NCBI GenBank assembly: GCA_950097015.1
Contig: CATNEN010000011.1
Span: forward strand, 4,926,501-4,990,500
DNA: 64,000 bases
Source of the DNA: Macrostomum hystrix
Lineage: Eukaryota > Platyhelminthes > Macrostomidae
Direction of reading: 5' to 3'
The position numbers were made by a program, and so were the translations under genes. The notes under the pieces are model-generated. The model made no database searches and was not told where the DNA came from. It saw only the letters and a program-made list of their open reading frames with translations. Positions 62,488 through 64,000 of this stretch are shown piece after piece. Every line of letters begins with the position of its first letter. The stretch's first letter is position 1.

Positions 62488-64000
62488 TTAATCAGACAAA
62501 ACGTCGTCCTCAACATCAATTGGATCGCCCGCGCTGCCTGATATAACGAATTGGGCCCCAACATTGGCTGTTAGCGAGCCGGGACTGCTGCTGCTCACCG
62601 CGGACTCGTGCACCGGCCTGACATCCATCAGCGCGATGCCGCCTGGACCGCCGACGCTACCGATTATCCCGCCGGCTGCAGTCACAACAATGGACGCTGG
62701 CGCATTTGACACGGCCGACAATAAGCTGGTACTTGAACGCGTCGTTGAGACATTAGCGGCCGCTGCGGCTATGAGCGCGTCGACACCCGGTTGCTGGCTG
62801 CAGCCACGGTGCTGCATCAACGCCTGCATCAGGGCATGATTCTCGTTGCGCACTTTATTCAACTCTTCGGCGAGCCTGCGCTTGTCATTCTCCAGTATCT
62901 GATTTCTGGCCTCCAGCTCCTCCGTGTGTTTCTTGCGCTTCTCTCTACATCTGGCAGCGGCTGCTCTGTTCCGCTCCAGCAGTAGCTTCCTTCTGTCGTC
63001 ATTGCTGCCACCGACTCCGCCCTGACTGCCGCCCTGACTGCCAGCTGTGTCCGACAGAGATGAAGTAGTGGACTCGGCTGGTCGTTTGGTGCTGCTGCCG
63101 ATTTGAATGCCGCTAGAAGACGAGCTGCCGCGCATTCGGTCAATTTCTTCTGCCGGCAGATTGCCCATCACTTTCTTGCGCAGGTTTTCCATCACTTCAG
63201 CTTTGCCAGGCTCCACTTTCACCTCCACCGTTGGCCTAGTTGAGCTAGTCAATTGCTGCTGCTGCTGCTGCTGCGTCTGGCTTGTGGCACTAGCTGCGGC
63301 GGCTGTGAACTGGGATAGCAGGTTACTGCTGGCTGCCGCAGCTGCTGCCGTTGTGACCGCAGTTGCCCCACTGCCCGCCGCTGCTGCTGCTGCCGCTGCT
63401 GCGGCCATAGAGTTTGGCTGAACTAAGAAACTCTTGCCGCCTGGCAGTGTCACTAGATAGGACTGATGTGCTTGGTTGGCCATCTGCTGAACCTGGATTC
63501 ATTCATTGATTAGTAGAATATTTAATTTAAATTTAACTAATTTATAACAAGGAGCCAATATAGGTCAAACTTGGTCTTTATATGTAATAAATATAATTTG
63601 AATTCTCAAACTTTCATTGGCTGATACTAATCACGTGATCTATTATAACAACTGATTACGTGATTTTCGCTACTATAAATCATGTGATTTTTTTGTTACA
63701 ACTGATCATGTGATTTTTTGGTTACAACTGATCACATGATTTTCGGATACAATTGATCACGTGATTTTTTGGTTACAATTGATCACGTGATTATATTTGA
63801 GGTGGTTATAACAAGAATTTTCCACATAAAAATAAAAACAGTAGTGTATTTTGAAAATTCACCTGCAATATCTGCTGCTGCAATTGGTATTGCATGGCTC
63901 GACTTTGCAGCATCTCAGATGGGCCTGGCTGTTGCTGCTGTTGCTGCTGTTGCTGCTGTTGCTGCTGTTGCTGCTGTTGCTGCTGTTGCTGGTCAAGCAG
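62488..64000 (-). CDS. ATF2: ATF2/ATF7/CREB5-like bZIP transcription factor, 3' part
   Basis: Two exons on the minus strand: 64000-63863 (incomplete; the 5' part is beyond the window) and 63492-62488, joined in phase 0 at a GT-AG intron, giving 380 residues here. bZIP proteins dimerise and bind CRE/AP-1-like DNA in the nucleus. Seen: a long polyglutamine run at the window edge; QLQQQILQVQQM across the junction; Ala- and Gln-rich stretches; VEVKVEPGK, a SUMO-type site; then a basic region RKLLLERNRAAAARCREKRK and a leucine zipper (LEARNQILENDKRRLAEEL) with ALMQHRGC after it. ERNRAAA-RCR-KRK is characteristic of the ATF2 group. The tail ends in acidic PIDVEDDVLSD. An N-terminal zinc finger and Pro-directed kinase sites, known in ATF2, would lie outside the window, so the exact ortholog is open. 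Confidence 0.88.
63493..63862 (-). other. Intron of the bZIP gene
   Basis: The minus-strand donor is GTGAAT at 63862 and the acceptor ATCCAG ends at 63493. It contains the TCACGTGA-type array. Confidence 0.8.
63620..63795. repeat. ~26-bp tandem repeat with palindromic TCACGTGA-type core
   Basis: Seven copies centred on AT(C/T)A(C/T)GTGAT in TTGGTTACAACTGATCACGT context. Four carry or nearly carry the perfect palindrome ATCACGTGAT; the rest have TCATGTGA, TCACATGA or TTACGTGA. Confidence 0.85.
63929..63996 (-). repeat. CAG/CAA polyglutamine tract in the bZIP gene
   Basis: Minus-strand alternating CAG and CAA codons give about 20 consecutive Gln. Mixed codons suggest selection for, or tolerance of, the peptide without a pure unstable repeat. 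Confidence 0.9.

Noticed and set aside
62564-63421. Plus-strand open frames opposite the bZIP exon
   Set aside because: Shadows of CAG/GCN-rich minus-strand coding sequence; no domains.

Overview
The window is metazoan nuclear DNA, probably from an invertebrate. It has intron-bearing genes with GT-AG splice sites, two animal potassium channels, tRNA-derived SINEs, a Merlin-type DNA transposon, and minisatellites filling much of the non-coding sequence. The species cannot be named from the sequence; a repeat-rich flatworm or other lophotrochozoan is only a guess.

Layout. 1-6935 is one large 17/18-bp tandem array. 7.5-8.4 kb is a 22-bp array. 9127-15672 (+) is a complete Slo1/BK-type Ca2+-activated K+ channel in three coding exons. 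17772-24903 (+) is an RPRD2-like CID-domain gene in six coding exons; its first intron holds a Merlin transposon (18304-20300) and its fifth holds a tRNA-SINE with a perfect 11-bp target duplication. 26631-29511 (+) is an ALKBH3-like dioxygenase carrying two N-terminal C2H2 zinc fingers. 29.5-43.2 kb has no gene I can support and is mostly a series of unrelated minisatellites. 43263-58891 (+) is a TASK-type two-pore K+ channel in five coding exons, with every intron except part of intron 2 dominated by tandem repeats. 62488-64000 (-) is the 3' part of an ATF2/ATF7/CREB5-like bZIP gene that runs off the window.

The splice phases of the four complete gene models all close to multiples of three and reproduce conserved protein motifs across each junction. 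The genes do not form a pathway; the only functional theme is that two potassium channels are on the same strand about 28 kb apart.

The most interesting find is a hammerhead ribozyme at 49520-49564. Its core is complete and it sits between the A box and B box of a tRNA-like Pol III element in TASK intron 2. Also notable are the zinc-finger/ALKBH3 fusion, a 20-bp direct repeat flanking the Merlin element, a GFG selectivity filter in a channel with a calcium bowl, and a palindromic TCACGTGA array in an ATF-like gene intron.
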